Source: Legionella qingyii (GTDB taxonomy: Bacteria > Pseudomonadota > Gammaproteobacteria > Legionellales > Legionellaceae). Taken from it: a stretch of DNA of 64,000 bases. The number at the start of each line of letters is the position of its first letter. The first letter of the stretch is position 1. The notes under the pieces are model-generated. The model made no database searches, had not been told where the DNA came from, and saw nothing but the letters and a program-made list of their open reading frames with translations. Shown here one piece after another: positions 9,134 through 19,087 of this stretch. The stretch spans positions 62,001 through 126,000 of the forward strand of contig NZ_QHJG01000014.1 in the NCBI RefSeq assembly GCF_003184185.1. Direction: 5' to 3'. A program made the position numbers and the translations under genes.

Positions 9134-10120
9134 ATGGACTCAGCAATTTTATTTACACTTTTTGTTATTTTAGTTGCCTATATCTTTGACTTTATCAATG
9201 GGTTTCATGACGCAGCAAACTCTATAGCTACTATTGTTACCACTAAAGTTTTAACCCCGAAGCAAGCCGTAATGTGGGCTGCTTTTTTTAATTTCATTTC
9301 GTTTTTAGTATTTAATCTCACGGTAGCAAAAACTATTGGTAGCGGCCTGATTGAGTCTGATTTTGTTGATGACCATTTTATTTTAGCCACCTTGATAGGC
9401 GCCATATTCTGGAATCTTGTTACTTGGTATTATGGACTGCCATCAAGCTCATCACATGCGCTTATTGGTGGATTAGCAGGTGCCGCTATTGCCAAAGGTG
9501 GTTTTTCATCCCTTAAAATGTCAGGCTTTGCTAAAGTTATTGGCGGGATTTTTATTTCACCAGCACTTGGATTACTCATTGCCCTGCTTATTACTTATTT
9601 TTTTTATAAATTTTTACACAGTAGAAATGACCCTAAATTCAAATTATTCAAAGGATTCCAATTATGCTCCTCTGCTCTTCTAAGCTTGACCCATGGCAGC
9701 AATGATGGACAAAAAACGATGGGTATCATTTCCATAATACTGTTTTCATCCGCATGGATTGAAGGTCCTTTTTATGTCCCATGTTGGGTGATTATTTCAT
9801 GTCAGGCGGCAATTAGCCTCGGAACCTTGGCCGGAGGATGGCGGATTGTGCGTACGATGGGAACTAAAATCACAAAACTTGACCCCATGAAGGGATCTGC
9901 CGCAGAAACTGGAGCCGCCGTTTCTCTTTTTATTGCAACTCAATGTGGCATCCCAGTCTCAACCACATATACAGTCACCGGAGCAATTACCGGAGTTGGC
10001 TTAATTAATGGAGTTGCAGGAACGCATTGGCGCGTTATTAAAAGAATTTTCTTTTCCTGGCTCATTACAATGCCTGCAGCTGCAATAATTTCAGCTGCAT
10101 TGGTATTAAGCCATATCTAG
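9134..10120 (+). CDS. PiT-family inorganic phosphate transporter
   Basis: The protein carries both PiT repeats: FDFINGFHDAANSIATIVTT near the N-terminus and LSLTHGSNDGQKTMGII in the second half, with about ten hydrophobic helices. PiT proteins import metal-phosphate with protons or sodium across the inner membrane. The start at 9134 is preferred to the in-frame ATG at 9113 because AAGGAG lies at 9119-9124, well spaced, giving 328 residues. There is no PhoU-like partner next to it. The stop codon overlaps that of the convergent permease gene within CTAG. Confidence 0.92.
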   Translation: MDSAILFTLFVILVAYIFDFINGFHDAANSIATIVTTKVLTPKQAVMWAAFFNFISFLVFNLTVAKTIGSGLIESDFVDDHFILATLIGAIFWNLVTWYYGLPSSSSHALIGGLAGAAIAKGGFSSLKMSGFAKVIGGIFISPALGLLIALLITYFFYKFLHSRNDPKFKLFKGFQLCSSALLSLTHGSNDGQKTMGIISIILFSSAWIEGPFYVPCWVIISCQAAISLGTLAGGWRIVRTMGTKITKLDPMKGSAAETGAAVSLFIATQCGIPVSTTYTVTGAITGVGLINGVAGTHWRVIKRIFFSWLITMPAAAIISAALVLSHI

Positions 10121-11490
10121 TCTTTTGCCAAAGCACTATTGGAATAACCATAGGCAAAATAAATCACCAATCCAATAGCCATCCAAATCACAAAGCGAAA
10201 AAGGGTCACCAGAGGTAAATGAATAATTAAATAAAAACAACTGAGCATCCCTAAAATAGGGACAAAAGGCATTCCAGGGGTTCTGAACGGCCGATGCATT
10301 GTTGGATGTTTATAATGTAAATAAAGTACCCCTGCACAAACAATAAAAAATGCAAATAGAGTACCGACGTTCACTAGTTCGGCCAAAACATGGATTGGTG
10401 CAAAGGCAGCAAGTGATGCCATTAAAACACCGCATAGCAAAATAACGCGTATGGGGGTATGAGTATATTGATTGGTTTGCGAAAAAATCTTCGGTAATAA
10501 GCCATCGCGTGACATAGCTAACATAACACGTGTTAAGCCATAGAATAAAACTAACATTACGGTAGTCAATCCGGCTATTGCACCAACGCTGATAAAACTG
10601 GCCACGGTTTTATAACCTAAAACCAATAAAGCATGGCTGATCGGAGATGCAACATTGAGTGTGCTGTAGTGTGCGATACCCGTTAATAACCCTGAAACAA
10701 TAATATATAAAACCGTACAAATAAATAATGAGCCGATTATTCCTATAGGTAAGTCCCGTTGTGGATTGATCGCCTCTTCAGCCGCTGTAGAAACTGCGTC
10801 AAAGCCAATATAAGCAAAAAATATTAATGATGCCCCCTTAATTACTCCGTCCCATCCAAAAGGTAAAAAGGGTGACCAATTGGGCGGATAAACCTCCCTT
10901 GAAGCAATCACAATAAAAAGAAAAATAACAATAAGCTTGATCATCACCATAATATTATTGACTCGGGAACTTGATTTGACCCCCCAAATTAATAATGCGG
11001 TTAAAATTGTCATAATGACACATGCTAATAAATTAAAAACTCCACCCTCCGTTGGGCCATGCAAGAGAACTTTGGGGAGATTGATTTTTAAAATCATGAG
11101 AAAATCATTGGCATAGCCGCTCCATCCCACAGAAACTGCAGAAACAGAAATGGCATATTCCAATAGCAAATCCCAACCAACAATCCATGCAATTAACTCT
11201 CCAAAACCTGCATAAGCATAACCATAAGCACTGCCACATCCACCAATAGATGCAGCCAGTTCAGCATAAGATAAAGCAGCGAAGACGCAAGCTACTCCAG
11301 CCAATACATAAGAAAAAATCACTGCAGGGCCCGCATCTAATGCAGCGACAACCCCTGTCAAAATAAAAATACCTGCACCTATAATGGCGCCAATGCCCAA
11401 AAAGGTCAGATCAAAGGCAGTAAGACATTTAACAAGATGGGATTCTCCCTCAAATGATGCATTGATCTCTTTTTTACGAAACAAGTCCAT
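10117..11490 (-). CDS. APC-superfamily amino acid permease (cationic amino acid transporter-like)
   Basis: The 457-residue protein has about 12 transmembrane helices and typical APC signatures: LTAFDLTFLGIGAIIGAGIFILTG in helix 1, SYAELAASIGGCGSAYGYAYAGFGE, a helix-6 FFAYIGFDAVSTAAEEAINPQRDLPIGI, and YGLTRVMLAMSRDGLLP. These are the hallmarks of YfnA/CAT-type permeases that exchange or import amino acids in the inner membrane; the substrate is not determinable from sequence. It reads convergently into the PiT gene with a 4-bp overlap of stop codons. Legionella depends on host amino acids as carbon source, so such permeases are abundant in the genus. Confidence 0.93.
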   Translation of the reverse strand: MDLFRKKEINASFEGESHLVKCLTAFDLTFLGIGAIIGAGIFILTGVVAALDAGPAVIFSYVLAGVACVFAALSYAELAASIGGCGSAYGYAYAGFGELIAWIVGWDLLLEYAISVSAVSVGWSGYANDFLMILKINLPKVLLHGPTEGGVFNLLACVIMTILTALLIWGVKSSSRVNNIMVMIKLIVIFLFIVIASREVYPPNWSPFLPFGWDGVIKGASLIFFAYIGFDAVSTAAEEAINPQRDLPIGIIGSLFICTVLYIIVSGLLTGIAHYSTLNVASPISHALLVLGYKTVASFISVGAIAGLTTVMLVLFYGLTRVMLAMSRDGLLPKIFSQTNQYTHTPIRVILLCGVLMASLAAFAPIHVLAELVNVGTLFAFFIVCAGVLYLHYKHPTMHRPFRTPGMPFVPILGMLSCFYLIIHLPLVTLFRFVIWMAIGLVIYFAYGYSNSALAKD

Positions 11491-11619
11491 GGTATGCTCA
11501 CGATTTATTACTTCAAAATTCTATTTATTTATAAGCAAGAAAGCTGCCAAATTAATAATATGAAGGTTAGATCATAAAATTATATTTGTAGTTTGGATCC
11601 CGCATAGGTTAAAAGTTAA

Positions 11620-12315
11620 ATGAAAAAAACAACCTTACGAATGATCATTATTGGTCTATTAATATTGTTTTCTTTGAATACTTACAGTAACAGATCCTCT
11701 ACAATTTCATCTACCCCCTCTTCCAATGAAACTAAAGCATCCAGTGCCAATGCAGCAACTCAGAATGAGGAAAAGAAAAAGGATCTCACTGCATTTAAAA
11801 CCGAAGAGCCCAAAGGATGTAAATATTGGCTTCCTATATTTAAACCTCTTTGTTATCGCTTACATCAAACATGGACTGAAGGCAACAAAGAACTTTATTT
11901 CTCTGGTTATGCATGGCATAACCGCTTTACTTATCCTGCTGAACTACTCCGAGAAAAAAAATACAATGAACTCGCTTGGGGGGGCGGATTTGGCAAAGGT
12001 TTTTTTGATGAAAAAGGAAATTGGCACGGTCTTTATGCTATTGCCTTCCTCGACTCCCATCGTAACCTTGAACCGACGGTGGGATATGCCTATTTGAAAG
12101 TTGCAAAATTAACGCAAAATTTTAAGGCTGGATTGGGTGTTTCTGTATTGGTTACATCACGCCCTGATATCATGCACAATATTCCGTTCCCGGGAGCGGT
12201 CCCATGGGCAGGCTTATTTTATAAAAAACTTTCCTTAAAAGCAGCCTATATTCCTGGCTCCTCAACCAATGGAAATGTTCTTTATCTTGTAGGAGCATAC
12301 ACATTTGATAAGTAG
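11620..12315 (+). CDS. pagP: Lipid A palmitoyltransferase PagP (Rcp in Legionella)
   Basis: The 231-residue protein begins with a signal-like segment ([19 protein letters not shown]) followed by a Ser/Thr-rich linker and then the PagP barrel: [18 protein letters not shown] with the catalytic His, the periplasmic-face helix, [28 protein letters not shown] with the second conserved motif (Asp/Ser), EPTVGYAY, and a C-terminal beta strand ending [10 protein letters not shown]. PagP moves palmitate from a phospholipid to lipid A in the outer membrane. The Legionella protein, Rcp, is known to aid resistance to cationic peptides. The 60-residue Ser/Thr/Lys-rich spacer before the barrel is longer than in E. 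coli PagP. No partner gene is evident. Confidence 0.9.
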   Translation: MKKTTLRMIIIGLLILFSLNTYSNRSSTISSTPSSNETKASSANAATQNEEKKKDLTAFKTEEPKGCKYWLPIFKPLCYRLHQTWTEGNKELYFSGYAWHNRFTYPAELLREKKYNELAWGGGFGKGFFDEKGNWHGLYAIAFLDSHRNLEPTVGYAYLKVAKLTQNFKAGLGVSVLVTSRPDIMHNIPFPGAVPWAGLFYKKLSLKAAYIPGSSTNGNVLYLVGAYTFDK

Positions 12316-12400
12316 GTAAAAATATACTTGGGTGAAGCAAAACTGCATTTTTTAAAAGAATGTGCTATGTTTTATAGAACTTAATTAGAATAATTTTAAA

Positions 12401-12907
12401 ATGAAACCTTTTATTGAACAAGCACAGTTTTATGCCGAGTATCATCAAAACATCCAAACACGTTATACGCATATGGCGGGTGTACCGATTATTATTTTAT
12501 CGGTAATGATTCTGTTAGGTTTTGTAAAAATTATCGTTCCTGGTGTTTTTGCAACAAATCTGGCCTGTTTAGCTACATTAATTGCCCTAATTTATTACTT
12601 TCGTCTGCATTGGCAATTAGCTTTGGCACTTACTCCAATAATGCTTATCCTGTTATTGATTGCAAATTGGTTTAGCCAAGATGGTCCAACAACACTAAGC
12701 ATCTGGTCGTTTGTCTTCTTTTTTATTGTAGGCTGGGGATTACAATTGTATGGCCATTATCTCGAAGGCAAAAAACCAGCTTTTATGGTTAATTTAAGCC
12801 AAGCGCTTATCGCACCGTTATTCCTGGTTGCAGAGCTCTTTTTTATGGCTGGATTCATGCAGTCTTTAAAAGATCAAATATATGGTACAGAAAAAAATAC
12901 GCTTTAA
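12401..12907 (+). CDS. Mpo1-like (DUF962) membrane protein
   Basis: The 168-residue protein has the Mpo1/YGL010w signature: FYAEYHQNIQTRYTHMAGVPIIILS near the N-terminus with conserved His residues, then four to five hydrophobic helices and a second conserved His pair in WGLQLYGHYLEGKKPAF. In yeast, Mpo1 is an Fe(II)-dependent dioxygenase that alpha-oxidises 2-hydroxy fatty acids; the bacterial role is not established. It follows pagP by 85 bp on the same strand, so a shared lipid-related role is possible but unproven. The family call is firm; the reaction in this organism is inference. Confidence 0.85.
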   Translation: MKPFIEQAQFYAEYHQNIQTRYTHMAGVPIIILSVMILLGFVKIIVPGVFATNLACLATLIALIYYFRLHWQLALALTPIMLILLLIANWFSQDGPTTLSIWSFVFFFIVGWGLQLYGHYLEGKKPAFMVNLSQALIAPLFLVAELFFMAGFMQSLKDQIYGTEKNTL

Positions 12908-12944
12908 TTCGTTTGCTAAACCTGCGTGAATCCTTACCCTAATT

Positions 12945-13316
12945 TTACTCCTGCCCATCAGAATAGATCGTTTTGCTTTCCAAGTGAATTTTACGAAAAA
13001 ACTGATGAATCAGGGGTGAAAGTATGATCACCATAATTGCAATAAATGCCAAACCACTAAACAATGCATAGCATCCTGCAAAGACTTTTCCAGGGATTGT
13101 TACCAAATTGGACGCAGGCCCCATTCCAGAAAGAATCATGGACGCATTCATGAATGAATCAACCCAGGACATGTGTTCCAAGTGATGATACCCCAACATC
13201 CCTATAAAAAGGGCCATTGCCGTCATTAAAAGCCCGAAAATTGCATTACGGGCCATATGTTGGTACACATTAGCCGGGGTTAAGAATCTTTTTTTCCTTT
13301 TCGTTGAAGTTCTCAT
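12945..13316 (-). CDS. Small two-helix protein resembling an Ion_trans_2 channel pore, degenerate filter
   Basis: The 123-residue protein has a basic N-terminus, helix 1 (NAIFGLLMTAMALFIGMLGYHHLE), a pore-like segment (MSWVDSFMNASMILSGMGPA) and helix 2 (GKVFAGCYALFSGLAFIAIMVIILS), ending in charged residues. The order and the phrases WVDSF and GKVFAGCYALFSG follow two-helix potassium-channel proteins, but the filter position reads SGMGP instead of TVGYG. It may be a non-selective or non-conducting relative. Its stop lies 37 bp from the convergent Mpo1-like gene; it is downstream of rlmKL on the same strand with 28 bp between, so it is possibly in the darP-rlmKL transcript. Confidence 0.6.
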   Translation of the reverse strand: MRTSTKRKKRFLTPANVYQHMARNAIFGLLMTAMALFIGMLGYHHLEHMSWVDSFMNASMILSGMGPASNLVTIPGKVFAGCYALFSGLAFIAIMVIILSPLIHQFFRKIHLESKTIYSDGQE

Positions 13317-13344
13317 TCTTACTCCCTATAGACGAACCCCATGC

Positions 13345-15468
13345 TTAAGTACTGGCAAATTGAGGCATCATTATTTTAAAGCAATGATGAATTTTTTGAT
13401 TTCGTTTAAAATCTTGATCTATAGTCTGCGCGCTAATGTCGTGTACTGAATATTTTTCTTTAATTTGAGTATCCAATTTAAATTGACGTAAATTGGTAGA
13501 AAAATATAAAACGCCATTGGGATTGAGCAAACGCATAGCAGAATTGACCAAAGAAACATGATCCCGCTGAATATCCAAAGTATCCGTCATGCGCTTGGAG
13601 TTGGAAAAACTGGGCGGATCTAAAAAAATAACATCAAATCGATCGCGAGCAACTCTCATCCATTCACGGCAATCATATTGCACAAACTGGTGCTTCGATA
13701 AATCAAGATGATTTAATTTGAAATTTTCTTCAGCCCATTGCAAATAAGTATTGGACAAATCAACATTGGTGGTCAGAGCTCCAGCTAAAGCCGCATGAAC
13801 GCTGGCACTGGCCGTATAACAAAAACAGTTGAGAAACCGTGTTCCTGGCTTTAATTTACCAAAACTTAAACGCATTAAGCGATGATCCAGAAATAAACCT
13901 GTGTCCAGATAATCATATAAATTCACTTTAAACTTAGCTGGACCTTCTGTAACGACCATGGTTTTTCGACTTTGCCCCAGTTTTTGGTATTGCTCGCTGC
14001 CTTTTTGTTGTTTGCGTTGCTTTACTACTAATTTATCGGGTTCCAAACCCAATACTTTGGGGGTAACCTGCATCACCTCTAAACTTCGTTTTTCTGCTTT
14101 ATGGGTAGGAATACTCGCGGGAGCAGCATATTCCTGGAGGACCGCATAATCGTTATAAATATCAATGGCATATGCAAATTCAGGCAAATCCGCATCATAT
14201 ACTCGATAACAAGAGATATGGTTATTCTTGGCCCATTTTTGTAAATGACGATAATTCTTTTCCAGTCGATTAAAAAACATCTGTGCGCTTTCAGATAGGG
14301 TATTGCTCATGAGTCCTTTAAGCTCATTAGTCGCATGAATGTCCAGGCAATAAAGCTTACACTCCAGTGCGCCGTTATAGATGGTGTATTGTTTGCTAGC
14401 GCGCAATCCCAGGGCTTTACCTAAAACAGGGTTAGAGGTCAAAACGGCTGCCTGCCAACCTTGATAATGCGCATGCAAAATCTTACCTAGCTGCTGGTAG
14501 AGCGGAACTAAATGCGTCGCATCACTAAGGCGTTCACCATAAGGGGGATTGCATATGACTAATCCTCTGGTTGCGGGAGCGTTAACCTCATTCAATGCTT
14601 GGGGTTTAAAATGAACCAATGGAGCGACACCCGCGCGTTCAGCATTTGCACGTGCTATAGCAATTATTTTGTGATCTGCATCAGTCCCTAATAATGTTAG
14701 TGGTAGCGACTTAACGTGTTGCAAAGCGTCTACTCGCAATTTTTCCCATAATGAAGATTGATGTTGTGCCCAATATTGTAAGGACTGATCTTGACGCAAT
14801 AATCCTGGAGCAATATGCGCTGCCATCATTGCTGCTTCAATAACCAGAGTACCGGCGCCACAAAAAGGATCATGCAAAGCATAACCCTTAGCTGCTAATT
14901 CTGGCCATTTAGCTCGCATAAGTAACGCGGCGGCGACATTTTCTTTTATAGGTGCCGCGCCTGCCTTTTGACGATACCCCCTTTGATGCAAACTATATCC
15001 AGTGAGATCAAAGCTCACGGTAACCACATCATTTTTTAAATAGGCATGAATAAGAATTTGCGGTTTTTCTTTATCTACTGTAGGACGTGAACGATCTAAC
15101 CTACGGAAATGATCTACGATTCCATCTTTAACTACTTGTGCGCCAAACATTGTATTGCGAATGTGCTCAGATGCGCCATGGAATTCTATTGCGATTGTTT
15201 TATCATGAGAAAAAACTGTTTGCCAATGAAATTGTGTACACAGTTGATGCAGTGCCTGCTCATTACCTGCATACCCACTAAAAAGAATTAATTGCACGCG
15301 ATTAGCTATTCTTGACCAGAGGCATAATTTGTATACCGTCAATAAATTGGCCTCTCCGTAAACTCCTTGTGGGCTAACGCGCGTAACCAATAAACCCAAG
15401 GACTTTAATTCTTCTTCTAATAAATACTCAAGTCCACGCGGACAGCTTATGAATAAAGAATATTTCAT
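13345..15468 (-). CDS. rlmL: Bifunctional 23S rRNA methyltransferase RlmKL
   Basis: The 707-residue fusion matches E. coli RlmKL. The N-terminal half has a THUMP domain (about 45-155), then the RlmL methyltransferase with HDPFCGAGTLVIEAAM near residue 200 and VICNPPYGERL near 303; it makes m2G2445. The C-terminal half is RlmK with FLNCFCYTASASVHAALAGA and the VIFLDPPSFSNSKRM motif near 609; it makes m7G2069. Both methylate the 23S rRNA peptidyl-transferase region. The start overlaps the darP stop by 4 bp (ATGA), indicating translational coupling with another ribosome-assembly gene. Confidence 0.97.
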   Translation of the reverse strand: MKYSLFISCPRGLEYLLEEELKSLGLLVTRVSPQGVYGEANLLTVYKLCLWSRIANRVQLILFSGYAGNEQALHQLCTQFHWQTVFSHDKTIAIEFHGASEHIRNTMFGAQVVKDGIVDHFRRLDRSRPTVDKEKPQILIHAYLKNDVVTVSFDLTGYSLHQRGYRQKAGAAPIKENVAAALLMRAKWPELAAKGYALHDPFCGAGTLVIEAAMMAAHIAPGLLRQDQSLQYWAQHQSSLWEKLRVDALQHVKSLPLTLLGTDADHKIIAIARANAERAGVAPLVHFKPQALNEVNAPATRGLVICNPPYGERLSDATHLVPLYQQLGKILHAHYQGWQAAVLTSNPVLGKALGLRASKQYTIYNGALECKLYCLDIHATNELKGLMSNTLSESAQMFFNRLEKNYRHLQKWAKNNHISCYRVYDADLPEFAYAIDIYNDYAVLQEYAAPASIPTHKAEKRSLEVMQVTPKVLGLEPDKLVVKQRKQQKGSEQYQKLGQSRKTMVVTEGPAKFKVNLYDYLDTGLFLDHRLMRLSFGKLKPGTRFLNCFCYTASASVHAALAGALTTNVDLSNTYLQWAEENFKLNHLDLSKHQFVQYDCREWMRVARDRFDVIFLDPPSFSNSKRMTDTLDIQRDHVSLVNSAMRLLNPNGVLYFSTNLRQFKLDTQIKEKYSVHDISAQTIDQDFKRNQKIHHCFKIMMPQFAST

Positions 15469-15944
15469 TCTATGGTCGACCTCAAATAGCGGAATAGTGC
15501 TTTGGCAGCGCCTGTATTTTTTTCTTTCTGTTGATCATCAACTGCTTTTTTAATTAATTGCCTTAAATGCTGAACATCTTCGGGATGATAGGCTTCAATA
15601 AACGCAGTTAATGCTTCTTTACCTTCATTGATCAAGCGATCACGCCAATGTTCAACCTCATGAAATGAAGCAGTTACAGCACTGTCTTCTTCAAGCAAAC
15701 GCTCATAAGCTGCCAAAATTTCTTCGTGCTCAGCCGCGCGCATTAATTTTCCAATTAATTGAGCCTGTCTTCTTTTGGCACCATGACTTCTAATTGATTT
15801 TGCATCGATAATGGCTTTGTACAAATTTTCGGGAAGTGGAAGCAACTCAAGTTTGGACAAACTCAAGTCGATTAATTTTACACCCATTTTCTGCAAAAAA
15901 TCGGCATCTCGTTTTTTCTGCGATTTACTGACTGGTTCATCCAT
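15465..15944 (-). CDS. darP: Dual-action ribosomal maturation protein DarP (YjgA/DUF615)
   Basis: The 159-residue helical, highly charged protein has the YjgA opening PVSKSQKKRDADFLQKMGVKLIDLS and the RSHGAKRRQAQLIGKLMR segment typical of DUF615. In E. coli DarP helps late assembly of the 50S subunit and associates with it. It is the first gene of an apparent darP-rlmKL pair with a 4-bp overlap, consistent with large-subunit maturation. Confidence 0.93.
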   Translation of the reverse strand: MDEPVSKSQKKRDADFLQKMGVKLIDLSLSKLELLPLPENLYKAIIDAKSIRSHGAKRRQAQLIGKLMRAAEHEEILAAYERLLEEDSAVTASFHEVEHWRDRLINEGKEALTAFIEAYHPEDVQHLRQLIKKAVDDQQKEKNTGAAKALFRYLRSTIE

Positions 15945-15985
15945 AGCGTATACTGTTTATTTTAAAATTAGCTAATCATACTATA

Positions 15986-16016
15986 CTTCACACGCTCACA
16001 AAATGAGCGCGTGAAG
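15986..16016 (-). terminator. Stem-loop between the TauE/SafE gene and darP
   Basis: CTTCACACGCTCA (15986-15998) pairs with TGAGCGCGTGAAG (16004-16016), one mismatch, loop CAAAA. It lies just after the stop of the TauE/SafE gene. It lacks a clear T-run, so it may be an imperfect terminator or an mRNA end-protecting hairpin. Confidence 0.45.
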
Positions 16017-16024
16017 ATAAGCTA

Positions 16025-16942
16025 TTATTCTGCTGTTACAAGGGAAGCAGGCGTTGGGGTTTGTGCATAATTTTTGCTGGGTCTAGAGCGTAAATACGAA
16101 CGCCCTACAGCAAAAAAATTATAAATCAGAATGAATAATAGAAGTAAATGCAACCAGGTAATAGTTAATTGCATAAAAACGGGGATAGTAATAAGGACGC
16201 CTAGGCAACCGGAAAGACTTAGGATCATGGTTTTCTTTAAAGGGATTTTATCGTGTTTTAAGAATACCAAAGTAGTTAATGGTTGCTGCATAGCTCCGGC
16301 GGTAGTCATAATTGGGAACGCGACTACAGGCGAAATATTCATTAAAAATAGGACGCCTTGAACCATAACAAATAAACCGATTCCCACTGAAGTTAAAGCA
16401 CCGCACACTACCATTGCTAAAAAGCCTATAACCAATTTCCATGAATGTAATTCGGTTAATTCACCACCAACAGGCAATAGACGGAATTGATGAGAAACTA
16501 ACAGTAGGATAATTAAAGCAAAACAACAAACCATCGACAAACGAATCGCTTGCTTACTTAAATGACTGACAACAAAACCACCAAGTAAACCACCAACACA
16601 AGTACCCATGACTAAAGTGAGCAGAGTAGTCAAATCAACATCAATCAAACTCATAAAAAATAAAGATTCAATCGTTCCAGGAATAACTTGTGCGCCATTA
16701 TTTACAGCAGGCATTTCATCGTCACGAAAAGTACCCGTGAATTTTGCCAAAGCTACATTAACAGCAAAACTACCAACACCTAAAGTATCGGCAATAAAAG
16801 CAATTACGCCGCTTATGCTTAATTTCAAATATTGCATCAGAGATAAAGGTTCGGCAGGCTGTCGAGAGAGCTTAAAAACCATCACTGCGACACAAAGCAG
16901 GCTTAATATCAAGATGCTTAAAGTAATAAAAAGGATGACCAT
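16025..16942 (-). CDS. TauE/SafE-family sulfite/anion exporter-like membrane protein
   Basis: The 305-residue protein has about eight hydrophobic helices arranged in two halves, with the conserved glycine-rich MGTCVGGLLGGFVVSHLSKQAIRL segment after helix 3-4 and a second-half GALTSVGIGLFVMVQGVLFLMNISPVVAF, both typical of TauE/SafE proteins. Members export sulfite, sulfoacetate or other organic anions; the substrate is unknown here. It has its own promoter space upstream (about 240 bp) and is followed by a stem-loop. Confidence 0.85.
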   Translation of the reverse strand: MVILFITLSILILSLLCVAVMVFKLSRQPAEPLSLMQYLKLSISGVIAFIADTLGVGSFAVNVALAKFTGTFRDDEMPAVNNGAQVIPGTIESLFFMSLIDVDLTTLLTLVMGTCVGGLLGGFVVSHLSKQAIRLSMVCCFALIILLLVSHQFRLLPVGGELTELHSWKLVIGFLAMVVCGALTSVGIGLFVMVQGVLFLMNISPVVAFPIMTTAGAMQQPLTTLVFLKHDKIPLKKTMILSLSGCLGVLITIPVFMQLTITWLHLLLLFILIYNFFAVGRSYLRSRPSKNYAQTPTPASLVTAE

Positions 16943-17179
16943 TAAAATATTTAAATTAAAGTTAAAAACTTGATAATTATATACTAATTATGTTGATCGG
17001 GAAACAACATGTAGAGCAAAAAAAATGCTTTGTGAATTACGCAAGGCCACAAATGGAGCGCATTTGCTCGATTTTTTTTGTGCAGTTGATCGGCCCCTAA
17101 TCTGCATGAACTCAAGTGAAGCACTTCGCCCACCCAGAACAAGCGAATTCTCGTCCCGGGCAAGAAAAAAGATAGAAAT

Positions 17180-18829
17180 TTAATTGGCCATACAACTGGC
17201 GGTACTCACACCTACTTGACCAAACACTGATTTAACCATTTGTGAATCAATGTGCAAATCTTTTGCTGCATACAGCACACCACACGCACCTTGAATAAAG
17301 TTCGTCGTAGGAGTCCAGTATTTACTGTTGGCAATGATCATCGTCTGATAAGCCTGTTTAATACCTATGTTCTTAGCCAATAAATAAAATGCCTTATTAA
17401 ACACCCCACTTGCCGTATGCACAATAAAGCTTTGTCTTTCTTGTGGATTAGATATATGTGATTTTGCATAAGCAACTAATTCAGGATAACTGATTGCGCA
17501 ATAGGCCCCCTGACTTTGAGCTAAATTTTTATCCAAACAATCTGCGGAACTGCCATCAGACGAAGGAAAATCCATAAAGCGCAAAGCTTTACCAAATGAG
17601 TCACGAACAATAGTCTCGCCAATACCCCAGGTTACGGTATTTGGCTCTAGATAAAGTTTATTATAAAGCTGAGGAAACTTGTCCAAGAGATAAGCTCGCG
17701 ATGCTTGTCCCGCCATATCAGACAACGATTCATTAAGAGCCCCTGACTGATCGTGGTACTCAAGACCTGAATGTTGCTCAGTAAAACCATGCGTTACCTC
17801 ATGACCTGCAACATCCAGAGATACTAGGGGATAAAAGTCTTCGCCATCGCCAAAAGACATGAATTGCCCATCCCAAAACGCATTGTCATAATGTTGTCCA
17901 AAATGGACACGCATGACGAGCTGCATTGGTGCTCCATTAGTATGTTGCAGTGCATTAACGCCATACCACTCTTTATACATATCTACTATAGTCTGGCCAA
18001 AATAATACGCATCGTTGGTTGGCGAAAATGCTCCATTGATATTTTCTTCTGTATTCTTATTACAAGGATATTGAAATGGAGTACTCAAAAGATCATTCCA
18101 GTCCCAAGCAGACGCCAGATTCACCAATTTTACCTTAGCAGTATTCATAACACATTGGCTGCCATTTTGGGTTACATCCAAGTAAGGCAATCCATCTCGT
18201 CCATACCAATACTCATGAACTTTTTCATTGCCGCCTGGGCCAATATCCATAAAATTTTTTATGTTATTCCACTGCTTGGTGATATCACCACTTTGTGCAT
18301 CTATAATAAAAAATGGCCACGCAGGTTTGTTATCAGCTTGAGTTGTTTTAAATGAAACCTGATAAACCAGTTTCAATTCATTACTTTGACTTGCTCTAAT
18401 TTGCAACTCACTCAACTCTTCATAAATAGGTGCCTGAGAATTAAAGCTGAACCAGGATTTCTTAGCCAAATCAATAGCTTGTTTCGAAGTCAGAGTTGGT
18501 TGTGTATTCAGTTGAATGTCGTTAAGTAAATGTCCGTTTACTTGTGCATCCTCTTTAGTAATCATAACTTGTGCACCAACAACCGGGATTCCTCGATATA
18601 TTTGTTGATACCGCGTGATTGTTTTTGAGTACTCCTGAGTTTGACTTACTTGTTGCAATGTATTTTTTTCTGCAGTTGGGGCTGCTGTGCGTGCACTTAC
18701 TTTTGATTGTTGCTTAATTGAAAATTGGTTCAAACTACTTAATGGAGCCTGATACAAATCCAACTCGGTTACTGCAAAAGCATCATAAGTGATAAAAACA
18801 AGAGTAAAGCCCAGAATTTTTTTTAACAT
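17180..18829 (-). CDS. Secreted M4-family zinc metalloprotease, ProA/Msp-like
   Basis: The protein has a signal peptide (MLKKILGFTLVFITYDAFA), an FTP/PepSY-type propeptide (about 25-190), and a thermolysin-type catalytic domain. Zinc ligands are in DVAGHEVTHGFTEQHSGLEY (HEXXH near residue 345) and GALNESLSDMAG (the Glu ligand). A C-terminal helical domain contains HTASGVFNKAFYLLA. At 549 residues it equals L. pneumophila ProA (Msp), the main type II-secreted protease, but ProA has relatives, so orthology is uncertain. The ATG at 18829 is preferred to the upstream in-frame GTG because it starts the signal peptide directly and follows GAGTG. It is divergent from the S28 peptidase gene. Confidence 0.93.
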   Translation of the reverse strand: MLKKILGFTLVFITYDAFAVTELDLYQAPLSSLNQFSIKQQSKVSARTAAPTAEKNTLQQVSQTQEYSKTITRYQQIYRGIPVVGAQVMITKEDAQVNGHLLNDIQLNTQPTLTSKQAIDLAKKSWFSFNSQAPIYEELSELQIRASQSNELKLVYQVSFKTTQADNKPAWPFFIIDAQSGDITKQWNNIKNFMDIGPGGNEKVHEYWYGRDGLPYLDVTQNGSQCVMNTAKVKLVNLASAWDWNDLLSTPFQYPCNKNTEENINGAFSPTNDAYYFGQTIVDMYKEWYGVNALQHTNGAPMQLVMRVHFGQHYDNAFWDGQFMSFGDGEDFYPLVSLDVAGHEVTHGFTEQHSGLEYHDQSGALNESLSDMAGQASRAYLLDKFPQLYNKLYLEPNTVTWGIGETIVRDSFGKALRFMDFPSSDGSSADCLDKNLAQSQGAYCAISYPELVAYAKSHISNPQERQSFIVHTASGVFNKAFYLLAKNIGIKQAYQTMIIANSKYWTPTTNFIQGACGVLYAAKDLHIDSQMVKSVFGQVGVSTASCMAN

Positions 18830-19087
18830 AAAAATCACTCAAAAAATTCACAATGGCATCATGATGGCATAAAAATAGACAACATCCAAGTGGGTTGTTC
18901 AAATATTATTTAATATTAAATTTCAGCAAAATAACTCTTCCTTTTTAAGGTAGAAATCAGCTCTATTACTCTTGCAAAAACGACAGGCTCTGTATAAGGT
19001 GGGTATTTAAATCATCTACGGCAGTTAAAAAGCCACCTTAACCTCACTTTAATGAATGGAATTTATATCACGCTAAGGATAATGCAT

